Notes: a model not told the origin generated them from the sequence alone. A DNA stretch of 64,000 nt from CAWGUU01 sp963825765 (GCA_963825765.1 CAWGUU010000014.1:124001-188000), one strand, 5' to 3'; numbered from the stretch's first letter, positions 23,055-32,553 are shown. Program-made: numbers and translations.

Positions 23055-25010
23055 TCAGGTCCCGGCGGGCGTGGGTGCTTTTGCGATCTCGGCGAGGAAC
23101 TCGTCGTTGCTCTTGGTGGTCTTGATCTTGTCCATCAACAACTCGAGCCCCGCTCCGCCTTCCAACGCATTGAGGACCCGGCGCAATTTCCACACCTGCT
23201 GGAGCTGGCCCCGCTCGAACAGCAGCTCTTCGTGGCGGGTGGAGCTGGCGTTGACCTCCAGGGCGGGGTAGATGCGGCGCTCGGCCAGCTTGCGGTCGAG
23301 GCGCAGCTCCATGTTGCCCGTGCCCTTGAACTCCTCGAAGATGACCTCGTCCATCTTGGACCCGGTCTCGATGAGGGCGGTGGCCAGGATCGTCAGCGAC
23401 CCGCCCTCCTCCAGGTTCCGGGCCGATCCGAAGAACTTCTTGGGCGGGTAGAGGGCGTCGGTGGCCAGTCCGCCGGACATGATCCTGCCGCTGGCCGGGG
23501 CGGCCAGGTTGTAGGCCCGGGCCAGGCGGGTGATCCCGTCGAGGACGATGACCACGTCGCGGCCCATCTCCACCAGCCGCCGGGCCCGCTCACTGGCCAG
23601 CTCGGCCACCTGGGTGTGCTCGTCGGACGGCCGGTCGAAGGTGGAGGCGATGACCTCGCCCTTCACCGACCTGCGCATGTCGGTGACCTCCTCGGGCCGC
23701 TCGTCGACGAGGAGCACCATCAGGTGCACGTCGGGGTTGTTGGCCTCGATGGAGTGGGCGATCTGCTTGAGGACCGTGGTCTTGCCCGCCTTGGGCGGCG
23801 ACACGATCAGGCCGCGCTGGCCCTTCCCGATGGGGGAGATGAGGTCGACGATGCGGGCGACCATGTTGTTGGAGTCGCCCGGGATCTCCAGGCGCAGCTT
23901 CTCGTCGGGGAACAGCGGGGTGAGGTCCTCGAAGCGGGGACGGTTGCGGGCGTCGTCGACGCTCATGTCGTTGACGGTGTCGATGCGCAGCAGGGCCGGG
24001 TACTTCTCGGTGCTGCCGGCGGGACGGCTGGCGCCCTTGACCACGTCGCCCTTGCGCAGGCCGAACCGCCTGACCTGGCTCAACGAGACGTAGACGTCCT
24101 TGGGGCCGGCCAGATATCCGTTGGTGCGCAGGAACCCGTAGCCCTCGTCGCGCAGGTCGAGGAGGCCCTCGGCCGGGATGGGCTCGCCCGAGTAGGCGAC
24201 CTCCTGCTGTCCCTGGCCGCTGCGCTCCTGGCCACCGCCCTGGATGTCGCGCTCGCCCCTGTCCCGGCCCCGGCGACGGCGGCTGCGACGGTTGCCCGGC
24301 TCGCCGGAATCGCCGCCCTGGGGGTTGCGCTGCTGCTGCTGGTCGCGCTGGCCCCTGTCGCGGTCCCTGTCTTTGTCCCTGTCTTTGTCTCTGTCGCGGT
24401 CGCGGTCACGCTGGCGGTCATCGGGACGAGGCCCCCGGTCGGTGGTCGGTGCCGGCCCGGCGGCGACGGGCGTGCCGGTGGAGGGTGTAGCGGTGGCGGG
24501 CGACGCCTCTTCGGCGGTGCCGGCGGACCCGTTCGCCGGTGTCTCGGCCGCCGCGGGAGCGGGATCGGCCGCAGCGGCGGCTGCGTCGGTGCCGCCCTCG
24601 CCCTTCGCGGACTCCTTCACGGCGGTGGGGCCGTCGTCGGCCGGGGCCGGCTCGTCGGCCGGGGCCGTGACGGCCGCGGGCTGTGCCGTCTCCTCGGCCG
24701 CCGGCGCCTTGTCGGTGCCGGCCGCTTCGGCCACGCCTGCGTCCGCCGGGTTGGCGTCCGCGGCCGCGGCGGCGTCGACCGGGGTCTTGGCCGCGCCGTT
24801 GCGTGCGCTGGTACGGGGAGCCCGTGCCTTGCGGGGACGCTCCTCGGGGGTTACCTCGATGCCCGCCTGTCGCAGTATCTGGTCGATGATGCTCGCCTTC
24901 GATGCACGCGACGCGGGCTTGACGCCCATCGCCTCGGCGATGACGGCCAGCTCCTCGCGTTCCTTGCCCTCGAGGACGGATCGCTCGAGCGCCTGCGGCG
25001 CAATACTCAT
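23055..25010 (-). CDS. rho: Transcription termination factor Rho
   Basis: A 651-residue Rho with a long actinobacterial insertion. Residues 1-50 hold the helical N domain. About residues 50-230 are a low-complexity insert: first Ala/Pro/Asp-rich, then runs of alternating Arg-Asp and Lys-Asp pairs, a Gln run and Arg/Gly-rich sequence. The RNA-binding cold-shock domain follows (GYGFLRTNGY), then the RecA-like ATPase with P-loop SPPKAGKTTVL, Walker B MLLVDERPEEVTDM and the Q/R loops. Inserts like this in actinobacterial Rho add RNA-binding capacity on GC-rich transcripts. It is the first gene of the rho-rpmE pair. Confidence 0.97.
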   Translation of the reverse strand: MSIAPQALERSVLEGKEREELAVIAEAMGVKPASRASKASIIDQILRQAGIEVTPEERPRKARAPRTSARNGAAKTPVDAAAAADANPADAGVAEAAGTDKAPAAEETAQPAAVTAPADEPAPADDGPTAVKESAKGEGGTDAAAAAADPAPAAAETPANGSAGTAEEASPATATPSTGTPVAAGPAPTTDRGPRPDDRQRDRDRDRDKDRDKDRDRDRGQRDQQQQRNPQGGDSGEPGNRRSRRRRGRDRGERDIQGGGQERSGQGQQEVAYSGEPIPAEGLLDLRDEGYGFLRTNGYLAGPKDVYVSLSQVRRFGLRKGDVVKGASRPAGSTEKYPALLRIDTVNDMSVDDARNRPRFEDLTPLFPDEKLRLEIPGDSNNMVARIVDLISPIGKGQRGLIVSPPKAGKTTVLKQIAHSIEANNPDVHLMVLLVDERPEEVTDMRRSVKGEVIASTFDRPSDEHTQVAELASERARRLVEMGRDVVIVLDGITRLARAYNLAAPASGRIMSGGLATDALYPPKKFFGSARNLEEGGSLTILATALIETGSKMDEVIFEEFKGTGNMELRLDRKLAERRIYPALEVNASSTRHEELLFERGQLQQVWKLRRVLNALEGGAGLELLMDKIKTTKSNDEFLAEIAKAPTPAGT

Positions 25011-25035
25011 GGTGCTGCCTCCCAGCAGGGTGCCA

Positions 25036-26016
25036 TCAGGCTCCCCGCCTGTTCGATCGGTTGGTTTCGGTAGGGCTGCCTGCCAAATCAGGTCGACCGG
25101 GCAGGTCGGGCACCGCCTCGAACGCCTGGCCCACCACCAGGTCGATGACCTGGGAGAGGGTGGCGTCGAGGTTGTACGACGGGATGATCGCCACGTTGTG
25201 CTCGAGCGCCAGCGACCTGATGTAGCGGTGGATCTTGCGGATGTTCTCGAAGGACTCCAGGTACCTCTCGGCGGGGCGGTTCCGGATCTCGTGCGATCGC
25301 TGGAGGAAGTGGCTGCGGTGCAGCTCCACCTCGTCGACCGTCACCACCATCGGTACCACGACCGCCTGGTCCCCGAAACGATCGAGGTCCACGAATCCTG
25401 GCACGGCGTGAGCCCCCTCGATGACAAGGTCGGTGCCCTCGTCGACGGCCCGCTGCACCAGGGCGGCGATTCCCACCGAAACCGCCGACACCTGCTCGCG
25501 AAACCCGATGATGACCGGGTCGACGCTGCGGGGAAGGGGATGGCGGACCAGGCTGGCGGCGTCGAACGACGACGTGTGGAGGCTCGGGTAGAGATCGGGG
25601 GTGAACATCGACCGCATGACCTCGCGGATGGCGTCGGTGGGGATGACCCGGGTGATGCCCAGGCGGCTGGCCAGCATCGTGGCAATGGTGGACTTGCCGA
25701 CGCCCGTGGCCCCTCCCAGCAGGACGATCAGCGGGCGGTCGAGGCCCTTGACCTTCTGCCACTTGGCGAACGACTCCGCGTAGCGGTCGCCCACCTCGGA
25801 GCCGAGGACCTGCCACGCCAGGTGGTTGAGCTCGGCCCGGGAGATGGCGGTGACCCCCGACGCCTCCAGCTGCTCCTCGATGACCTCGGCCACGTGGAAC
25901 GCCCGTCCCGGCGCCAGGCCCGTCGCCATGATGGCCGAGGCCATCAGGCCCTTGGAGTAGGGGAGCTCGTCCTCCTGGTCGCCGATGAGGATGTGCCGCG
26001 AGGCCAGGGCCCTCAT
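25036..26016 (-). CDS. 2-phosphoglycerate kinase
   Basis: A 326-residue kinase. The first ~85 residues resemble an ATP-cone regulatory domain (LPYSKGLMASAIMATGL), and the second part is a P-loop kinase with LLGGATGVGKSTIATMLA and IEGAHAVPGF. This two-domain plan is that of 2-phosphoglycerate kinase from methanogens, which makes 2,3-diphosphoglycerate from 2-phosphoglycerate and ATP. Its ATG overlaps the stop of the cyclic-2,3-diphosphoglycerate synthetase gene (ATGA, 26013-26016), the next enzyme in the same pathway, which makes the assignment firm. An ATP-cone could make the kinase sensitive to the adenylate pool. Confidence 0.85.
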   Translation of the reverse strand: MRALASRHILIGDQEDELPYSKGLMASAIMATGLAPGRAFHVAEVIEEQLEASGVTAISRAELNHLAWQVLGSEVGDRYAESFAKWQKVKGLDRPLIVLLGGATGVGKSTIATMLASRLGITRVIPTDAIREVMRSMFTPDLYPSLHTSSFDAASLVRHPLPRSVDPVIIGFREQVSAVSVGIAALVQRAVDEGTDLVIEGAHAVPGFVDLDRFGDQAVVVPMVVTVDEVELHRSHFLQRSHEIRNRPAERYLESFENIRKIHRYIRSLALEHNVAIIPSYNLDATLSQVIDLVVGQAFEAVPDLPGRPDLAGSPTETNRSNRRGA

Positions 26017-27395
26017 CGCCGGCCCCCATCCGGGCGCGTCGACGAGAAGCGGTCAACGGCCAGGTCGGCCGTGCGCAGTGCCAGGTCGTCGAACGTGCCG
26101 TCACCTCCGGTGGAAACCACCCGGTTGTCGCAAAACGTGACCTTCATCCCCCGCTCGAGGGCGATCCTCGCCGCGAGGTCCATCGCCGCCGCCTTGAGCT
26201 CGACGAGCATCACCTCGGCGTCTGGCGCCGTCTCCAGGTCCGACGCCAACGCTGGCCGGTTGGCCAGGTGGTGGGAGGACCCGACGACCGAGCAGCCGTG
26301 CTGTCGTTCGAGATGGTCCACCAACACCTCGTTGGCCGAGGCCGGTGCAGTGGTGACGTAGAAGACCCGTTGACCGGAGACGGATTCAAGAGGAAAGGGT
26401 CGAAGCACGGCTTGCACGACCGGGACCCCAGGTACCAGCCTCCGGACGCATTCCTCCAGGAAATCAGGACCTTTCGGAGCGCCTGCGCCCAGTTCGGCGG
26501 ACGATGGCTCGCCCATCGTAACCACAATCAGGTCACTCAGCAACAACCGGTATGCCCCGAGGTACCCGGTGACCAGCTCGGGGTCGGCCGTGGCCGGTAC
26601 CGCGCAGATGGTCGCGTCTGCGTGGACCGGGGGGATGGAGGACCCACTTCCTTCGAACACGAGAAGCGTCTCGGATCTTCCATCGGCCAGCTTGACCCCC
26701 GCCACGAACGTGCTGTCGAACGGTGCGCCCGCCAGTCCCCCGCCGCACCGCCGGGTCCCGACGGTGACCACGCCGGCCATCAGGGCGTCCTCCAGGTGGT
26801 CGCTGGCGGCGTGGCGGCCCGACGCCGCCAGCGCCGCCAGCCCCGCGGGTGTGAGGTCGAACGTCGCCGGATCGACCAGCTCGGGCTCCGGCGGGCCCCC
26901 CCGTCCCATGGCGACGACCACCGGCGGGGTGCCCCGCTCGGCGAGCAGCCGGGACAGCGACGCCGACAGGGCTGTCTTCCCCGTTCGCTTGCCGCTGCCG
27001 ATGATCGCGATGGACGGCTTGGTGGCCACGCGCGGCCGGAGGGGGGGGTCGAAGCGGAAGTCGGCGCCCTGGTAGGCGGCGCCAGCGACCAGCGAGCGGG
27101 CAGCCAGCTCCATGCGCTGGCGGGGGTCGAGCACGGGCTCGTCGGAGAGGTCGACAACGACATCGGGGCGGAACCGGCGCAGGCCCTCGGCCAGGGCCGC
27201 ATGGCAGCCGTCGCCCCGGACGACGGTCAGGCCGAGGCCGAGGTCATCGGCGAGCGTCGTGGCGAGCTTCTCGCCGCCGCCCAGGAGCGCGGCGCCGACG
27301 ACGTCGGCCCCGGGAAATCGGGTTGGGAGCGTTTCGATGGTGGCGCGCACGACGGGCGGGTAGTGCTCTCCGTCGATCAGCACGAGGATCTTCAT
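26013..27395 (-). CDS. Cyclic 2,3-diphosphoglycerate synthetase
   Basis: A 460-residue protein starting MKILVLIDGEHYPPVVRAT, a conserved beginning for cyclic 2,3-diphosphoglycerate synthetase. The P-loop-like IIGSGKRTGKTA lies near residue 145. The enzyme closes 2,3-diphosphoglycerate into the cyclic trianion with ATP; in hyperthermophilic methanogens the product is a stabilising solute. I chose ATG 27395; the in-frame extension upstream is antisense to nothing useful and overlaps the mutase gene. It follows the mutase gene by 26 nt and overlaps the kinase gene, so three successive pathway steps are in one operon. Confidence 0.87.
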   Translation of the reverse strand: MKILVLIDGEHYPPVVRATIETLPTRFPGADVVGAALLGGGEKLATTLADDLGLGLTVVRGDGCHAALAEGLRRFRPDVVVDLSDEPVLDPRQRMELAARSLVAGAAYQGADFRFDPPLRPRVATKPSIAIIGSGKRTGKTALSASLSRLLAERGTPPVVVAMGRGGPPEPELVDPATFDLTPAGLAALAASGRHAASDHLEDALMAGVVTVGTRRCGGGLAGAPFDSTFVAGVKLADGRSETLLVFEGSGSSIPPVHADATICAVPATADPELVTGYLGAYRLLLSDLIVVTMGEPSSAELGAGAPKGPDFLEECVRRLVPGVPVVQAVLRPFPLESVSGQRVFYVTTAPASANEVLVDHLERQHGCSVVGSSHHLANRPALASDLETAPDAEVMLVELKAAAMDLAARIALERGMKVTFCDNRVVSTGGDGTFDDLALRTADLAVDRFSSTRPDGGRR

Positions 27396-27421
27396 CGCAC
27401 GGGCCTCGTGGAGGCCCTCCG

Positions 27422-28573
27422 TCACCCCTTCGGGCGGACGAGCCGGCTCATCAGGGTGTGCCCGGCGAGCGGCGTTGCCGACGCGGTAGCCGCCTCGGTG
27501 TAGACACCACCCGGTCCTGGAGTGGCGGAGTCCACCAGTAGATAGGGCACCGCGTCGGACGTGTGCGTCCGCAGGGCCAGCGGCGTCGGGTGGTCGGGCA
27601 GCAGGAGGAGCCGCCACGGGCCGATGTCGTCGAGGCCTTCGACGAGGGGGCCGATGATCCGGCTGTCCCAGTCCTCCAGGGCCTGGACCTTGGCGGCCAC
27701 GTCGCCGGCGTGGCCCGCCTCGTCGCTGGCCTCCACGTGGATGACGAAGAGGTCGAGACCGTCGGCCAGCGCCTGCAGGCAGGCGTCACGCTTGCCCTCG
27801 TAGTTGGTGTCGTACCAGCCGGTGATGCCCTCGACCTCGGCCGCGGGGATGCCGGTGAGCACGCCGAGGCCCCGCACCAGGTCGACCGCCGAGACCAGGC
27901 CGGCATCCAGGCCGTAGACCGACGTGAACGAGGGCAGGACGGGCTGGGGGCCCTGGCCCCACAGCCAGATCTGGTTGGCGGGCAGCCCGAACCCGGCGAC
28001 GACGGCCCGGGAGGCGTCCATCAGCTCCCTCAACTTGGCGCCGGCGGGGCCGGTGGGCCAGACCGCGGGGACGCCGATGATGTCGTGAGGAGGGGTGCAG
28101 TCGGCGTCGGCCCAGGTGTCGGGCGTCACGAGGATGTGGCGGTACTGGACGCCGGGGTGGAACGACACCTCGCCGCCGCCCAGCTCGGCCTCCAGGGCCG
28201 CGACCACCTCGGCCGCCTCCCCCGACGACGGGTGGCCGCCGGCAAAGTCGACCATCGTGCCCTCGGACGAGACCGTGACCAGGTTGCACCGGTAGGCCAC
28301 CTGGTCGGCCCGGAGCTTCAGCCCCATGGCCGCGGCCTCGATCGGCGCCCGACCGGTGTGGTGCACCGCGGGGTCGTAGCCCAGGATCGACAGGTTGCCG
28401 ACGTCGCTGCCCGGCGGCATCCCCGCGGGGATGGTCGCCGCCCTGCCGACCTCGCCCCGAGCCGCCAGCTTGGCCAGGTTGGGCATGGCCGCGGCCTCGA
28501 GCGGGGTCAGCCCGCCCAGGTCGGGCACCGGCTCGTCGGAGGCCCCGTCGGGCACGCACACCACGTACTTCAT
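27422..28573 (-). CDS. apgM: Cofactor-independent phosphoglycerate mutase, archaeal type (ApgM)
   Basis: A 383-residue alkaline-phosphatase-superfamily protein. MKYVVCVPDGASDEP provides the first metal-binding Asp, PAGMPPGSDVGNLSILGYDP the nucleophile Ser region, and IHVEASDEAGHAGD plus LLLLPDHPTP later metal ligands. It interconverts 3- and 2-phosphoglycerate. As the first gene of this operon it would feed 2-phosphoglycerate to the kinase two genes downstream. A TACTAT box ends 8 nt before the ATG at 28573, so its message is probably leaderless. A homoserine-kinase-like (ThrH/ApgM-like ThrB replacement) role is worth testing because thrB is missing from the nearby threonine block. Confidence 0.86.
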   Translation of the reverse strand: MKYVVCVPDGASDEPVPDLGGLTPLEAAAMPNLAKLAARGEVGRAATIPAGMPPGSDVGNLSILGYDPAVHHTGRAPIEAAAMGLKLRADQVAYRCNLVTVSSEGTMVDFAGGHPSSGEAAEVVAALEAELGGGEVSFHPGVQYRHILVTPDTWADADCTPPHDIIGVPAVWPTGPAGAKLRELMDASRAVVAGFGLPANQIWLWGQGPQPVLPSFTSVYGLDAGLVSAVDLVRGLGVLTGIPAAEVEGITGWYDTNYEGKRDACLQALADGLDLFVIHVEASDEAGHAGDVAAKVQALEDWDSRIIGPLVEGLDDIGPWRLLLLPDHPTPLALRTHTSDAVPYLLVDSATPGPGGVYTEAATASATPLAGHTLMSRLVRPKG

Positions 28574-28581
28574 GACGTCAA

Positions 28582-28605
28582 ATAGTAGGGGCAGGTCGGT
28601 AGCCT
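28582..28605. promoter_or_regulatory. Divergent promoter of apgM and the sugar dehydrogenase gene
   Basis: The minus strand carries TACTAT (28587-28582), 8 nt before apgM. The plus strand carries TAGCCT (28600-28605), 9 nt before ATG 28615. The whole intergenic space is about 40 nt, so the two promoters share it back to back. Confidence 0.45.
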
Positions 28606-28614
28606 CCGGTGGGG

Positions 28615-29844
28615 ATGCCGATCCGCAGCCGATTCCTGGCCGTAACCGCGACGGCCGTCGTCCTCGGCATGCTCTCCGCGGCCTGCTCCGACGGGGGTGC
28701 GGGCTCGACCGCGTCCACCACCGTCCCGGGCCCGACGTCGACGGCCGCGCCAGCGACACCCGACCCACCCAGCACGACCACCGCCGGAACCACCGCTGCG
28801 CCGCTCGGATCGGTGAACGTCCGCCCGACCCGGGTGGCGACCCTCGCCCAGCCCCTGGCCCTCGCCGTCCGGCCGGGCGACGACACCCTCTACGTGGCCG
28901 AGAAGGGCGGCAAGGTGGTCGGCGTCCACGAGGGGGCCGACCCCACGACGGTGCTGGACCTGACCGGGAGCGTCGCCACGGGAAGCGAGCAGGGGCTCCT
29001 CGGCCTGGTGTTCTCCCCCGACGGCGGCCGTCTGTACGTCAACTACACCGACCCCGCCGGCGACACCCGGATCGTCGAGTACGCCTACGACGGCAGGGCC
29101 GACCCGGCCTCCGCCCGGGAGCTTCTGATCGTCGACCAGCCGTTCGCCAACCACAACGGCGGAAACCTGGTCTTCGGCCCCGACGGCATGCTGTGGATCG
29201 GGCTCGGCGACGGCGGCGGGGGCGGCGACCCGGCCGGCAACGCCCAGTCCCTCGGCACCCTGCTGGGCAAGATGCTGCGCATCGACCCCCGCCCCTCCGG
29301 GCGCCTGCCCTACACCGTGCCGGCCGACAACCCCTTCGTCGGCACCGACGGCGCCCGGGGGGAGATCTGGGCCTTCGGGCTGCGCAATCCCTGGCGCTAC
29401 TCGTTCGACAGGGCCACCGGCGACCTGTGGATCGGCGACGTGGGCCAGAGCTCCAAGGAGGAGGTCGACTTCACGCCGGCCGGCTCGGAGGGAGGGTTCA
29501 ACTTCGGTTGGCCCCTGATGGAGGGCGCCAGCAGCTTCTCGGGCTCGGCGCCGAGGGGGGCGATCACCCCGATCCTCGACTACTCCCTCGACGGGTCCAA
29601 CTGCGCCGTCACCGCCGGCTACGTCTACCGGGGCTCGAAGATCCCGGGCCTGACCGGTGCCTTCCTCTACGCCGACGTCTGCGGTGGCTGGATGCGTGCG
29701 ATCCGCCAGGAGGGAGGCAAGGTCGTCGACGAGGCCGAGCTCGACGTGCCCCTGAACCAGGTCGTCTCCTTCGGTCAGGACGCCGCCGGCGAGCTCTACG
29801 CCATCTCGCTCGCCGGCGGCGTCTACCGCATCGACCCTGCCTGA
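28615..29844 (+). CDS. PQQ-dependent sugar dehydrogenase family lipoprotein
   Basis: A 409-residue secreted protein. A basic start, a hydrophobic core and the lipobox LSAAC place the lipid-anchored Cys near residue 24; a Ser/Thr/Pro-rich spacer follows to about 65. The rest is a six-bladed beta-propeller of the glucose/sorbosone dehydrogenase family: HNGGNLVFGPDGMLWIGLGDGGGGGDPAGN, IWAFGLRNPWRYSFD, and GYVYRGSKIPGLTGAFLYADVCGGW. Such proteins oxidise aldose sugars with PQQ on the outer face of the membrane. The ATG at 28615 is preferred to GTG 28609 because of the promoter spacing. PQQ genes are not in the window. Confidence 0.88.
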   Translation: MPIRSRFLAVTATAVVLGMLSAACSDGGAGSTASTTVPGPTSTAAPATPDPPSTTTAGTTAAPLGSVNVRPTRVATLAQPLALAVRPGDDTLYVAEKGGKVVGVHEGADPTTVLDLTGSVATGSEQGLLGLVFSPDGGRLYVNYTDPAGDTRIVEYAYDGRADPASARELLIVDQPFANHNGGNLVFGPDGMLWIGLGDGGGGGDPAGNAQSLGTLLGKMLRIDPRPSGRLPYTVPADNPFVGTDGARGEIWAFGLRNPWRYSFDRATGDLWIGDVGQSSKEEVDFTPAGSEGGFNFGWPLMEGASSFSGSAPRGAITPILDYSLDGSNCAVTAGYVYRGSKIPGLTGAFLYADVCGGWMRAIRQEGGKVVDEAELDVPLNQVVSFGQDAAGELYAISLAGGVYRIDPA

Positions 29845-29859
29845 GCTGCCCCACCCGCC

Positions 29860-29981
29860 CGAACTGGTGACACGGAACCGCGCCATACGCGGGTGAGCGT
29901 CACCAGTTCGATGGCCGGGCCCAACCACGCCGAACTGGTGACACGGAACCGCGCCAGGCGCGGGCGAGCGTCACCAGTTCG
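29860..29981. repeat. Two tandem REP-like hairpins between convergent genes
   Basis: Two 49-bp units, 29861-29909 and 29932-29980, each have arms GAACTGGTGAC and GTCACCAGTTC with an inner stem CCGCGCC/GGCGCGG. They lie between the stops of the sugar dehydrogenase gene and the ABC permease gene and would act as a two-way terminator. Related copies with different stems occur at 35322-35370 and 49924-49972. Confidence 0.85.
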
Positions 29982-29989
29982 CGGGACTT

Positions 29990-32551
29990 TCATGGGCTGG
30001 CGATCGCCGCCAGGACGTCGAGGCGGGCGGCCCGCCGGGCGGGACGGAGGGAGGCGAGCACGCCGGCCAGCCCGCCGGCGACCAGCACCACGGCCAGCGG
30101 CCCGAACGGGGCGGCGAACGTGGTCAGCACCTCCGCGTTGGACGCCGCCTGCACCAGCGCCCACGCCAGGAACACGCCCAGGCCGAGGCCGCCGACCGTG
30201 CCGAAGACGGCGATGATCACCGACTCCCACCGCACCATGGACCTGACCTGCGCCCTCGTCTCGCCCACGGCCCGGAGCAGGCCGATCTCCCGCCTGCGCT
30301 CGTGGATCGACAGCGACAAGGTGTTGGCGATGCCCATGAGGGCGATCAGGATGGCCAGGGCCAGCATGACGTAGACGATGCCGAGGGCCGAGCTCAGGAA
30401 CGACGTCGTCTCCTCGATGTACTCCGGCCCGGTCAGGACGTCGGGGTTGCCGAAGCCGGCGGCCACGCCGTCGACGGCGGCGCGGCCCTCGGGCAGCCCG
30501 ACGCCGTCGGCCAGGCCGATGAGCACCAGCGTGTCGATGTCCTGGACGGCGTGCGGCCGCCAGGCATCCCTCGACAGCAGGTAGTTGCCGGCCACGTCGG
30601 CCCGCTCGTAGACGGCGCCCACGGCGAACGGTGTGATGGTGCCGTCGACGAATGTCAGCGGCACCTCGGTGCCGACCGCCCACCCGTGGTCCTCGGCCAC
30701 CGACCGGGACACCGCCAGCTGCGACGGTCCGAGCGTGGCAACGGACCCCGATCGGACGTCGAGGTCGATCAGGCTGTCGAACGCCGCCGGCTCGACCACG
30801 CCGATCTGGCCGCCTCGCCCGTCAACCAGGGCCACCCCGGTCCCCAGGCCGACCGCGGCACCGACCTCGGGCAGCGCCGCGATGTCGGTGGCCAGGCGGG
30901 GGCTCAGCCCGCCGCCGCCGAACTGCCCGCCGCTGATGACCAGGTCGGCGGTGACCGACTGCGTCACGCGGTCGTCCACCGACGCCTTCAGTGATGCCGC
31001 GAAGACGGTGAACAGGGTGACGACGCTGACGCCGATCATCAACGCGGCCGCCGAGCCGGAGGTGCGCCGGGGGTTGCGCACGGCGTTGCCGCGGGCCAGC
31101 ACGCCGGTGATCCCGCGGAACCGGGCCAGCGGTGCCCCGATGGCGGCGCTGGCCGGGCCGGCCACGACCGGGCCGGCGACGACCACCCCGACCAGGGTGA
31201 GGATCGCGCCCAGGCCGGCGGGGCCGAGGGTGTCGCCGCCGCCCATGAGGGCCAGCAGCACGACCGCGATACCGGCGGCGACGACGACCGAGCCCACCAC
31301 CGCCCGCCCGAGCGACGAGCCGGTGCTGTCGACGGCCGTCTCCCTGAGGGCGGCCATGGGCGCCGTCCTTGACGCCTTCAACGCCGGCGCCAGCCCGGAG
31401 ACGACGGTCACGACGACCCCGATGACGCCGGCGGCCACCAGGCCCGTGGCCCCGATGGCCAGGCCGCCCGCCGGCAGCGAGAACCCGAAAGCGTCGAACA
31501 GGCCCTTGAGCAGGCCGGCGATCAGCAGCCCGCCGGCGGCGCCCGCCGCCGACGCCACGATCCCGACCGCGGCGGTCTCGGCCAGCACCGACCAGAGGAT
31601 CTGGCGCCGGCTGGCTCCCAGCGCCCGCAGCAGGGCCGACTCGCGGGTCCGCTGGGCCACGATGATCGAGAAGGTGTTGTAGATGCTGAAGGTGGCCACC
31701 AGCAGGGCGATGCCGGAGAACACCAGCAGGAACGTCTTGAAGAACGACAGGAAGTCGGCGGCCAGGTCGCCGACGTTCTCCTCGGTCAGCCGCTCGCCGG
31801 TGATGGCCTCGAGCCCACCCGGCAACCCGTCAAACTCGAGAAGAACAGGGGCGACACGGGCCGCCAGCTCGTCCTGATCGATTCCGTCGGCGGCCTGGAC
31901 CAGCACGCTGCTGACCTGGCCGGGGGCGGGCGTCAGGTACCGCTGGGCCGCCTCGTAGGTGAAGGCGGTGAAGGTGGAGGCACCGAACCCGTCGGCGGTG
32001 CCGAACGTCGACAGGCCGACGATGGTCGCCTGCACCGGGTCCGGCGTGCGGACCGTGACGGTGTCGCCGAGGGCGAACCCGCCCGTCTCGGCCGCGCCAC
32101 GGTTCACGACCACCTCGTCGAGCCCGACGGGCGCCCGTCCCGCGGCGAGCTTGTACGGGTTCAGGGTCGCGTTGTCGATCCAGTTGCCGGCCACCGTCGG
32201 GGGACCGTTGCCGCCGATGGCGGTGCCGTCCTTGCCGATCAGCTGGCCGTAACCCTCGATGTTGGGCTCGGCCGCGGCCACCCCGTCCACCGCCGCCAGC
32301 CGCTCCACCAGCGAGGCGGGGATCAGGCCCCGCCCGCTCTGCAGGTCCTCGGCGGGGATGTCGACGGCGGAGCGGACGACCACGTCGGTGCCGGCGTTGG
32401 CGTCGGCGAAGAGGCGGTCGAAGTTGGCGGTGAGGGTGTCGCCCAGCACGAGGGTGCCGGACAGGAACGCCACGCCGAGGAAGATGGCGAGGAACGTCCC
32501 GATGAAGCGGCGCCTGTGGGCGCCCAGGCTGCGGATCGTGAGCTTCAGCAT
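29990..32551 (-). CDS. ABC transporter permease, MacB/FtsX family (two FtsX domains)
   Basis: An 853-residue permease. An N-terminal helix (about 17-39) precedes a ~220-residue periplasmic domain; three helices near residues 265-420 form the first FtsX unit, four more helices follow, then a second periplasmic domain and three C-terminal helices (IVYVMLALAILIALMGIANTL and the final two). FtsX/MacB pairs use cytosolic ATP to drive work outside the membrane, for example lipoprotein or peptide extrusion. The ATG at 32551 lies 2 nt after the ATPase stop. A two-component system is encoded just upstream on the same strand. Confidence 0.9.
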   Translation of the reverse strand: MLKLTIRSLGAHRRRFIGTFLAIFLGVAFLSGTLVLGDTLTANFDRLFADANAGTDVVVRSAVDIPAEDLQSGRGLIPASLVERLAAVDGVAAAEPNIEGYGQLIGKDGTAIGGNGPPTVAGNWIDNATLNPYKLAAGRAPVGLDEVVVNRGAAETGGFALGDTVTVRTPDPVQATIVGLSTFGTADGFGASTFTAFTYEAAQRYLTPAPGQVSSVLVQAADGIDQDELAARVAPVLLEFDGLPGGLEAITGERLTEENVGDLAADFLSFFKTFLLVFSGIALLVATFSIYNTFSIIVAQRTRESALLRALGASRRQILWSVLAETAAVGIVASAAGAAGGLLIAGLLKGLFDAFGFSLPAGGLAIGATGLVAAGVIGVVVTVVSGLAPALKASRTAPMAALRETAVDSTGSSLGRAVVGSVVVAAGIAVVLLALMGGGDTLGPAGLGAILTLVGVVVAGPVVAGPASAAIGAPLARFRGITGVLARGNAVRNPRRTSGSAAALMIGVSVVTLFTVFAASLKASVDDRVTQSVTADLVISGGQFGGGGLSPRLATDIAALPEVGAAVGLGTGVALVDGRGGQIGVVEPAAFDSLIDLDVRSGSVATLGPSQLAVSRSVAEDHGWAVGTEVPLTFVDGTITPFAVGAVYERADVAGNYLLSRDAWRPHAVQDIDTLVLIGLADGVGLPEGRAAVDGVAAGFGNPDVLTGPEYIEETTSFLSSALGIVYVMLALAILIALMGIANTLSLSIHERRREIGLLRAVGETRAQVRSMVRWESVIIAVFGTVGGLGLGVFLAWALVQAASNAEVLTTFAAPFGPLAVVLVAGGLAGVLASLRPARRAARLDVLAAIASP

Positions 32552-32553
32552 GG

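Noticed and set aside
24361..24420. Short direct repeats as a possible CRISPR array
   Set aside because: They are tandem hexamers inside the rho coding frame without spacers. No CRISPR array is visible anywhere in the window.
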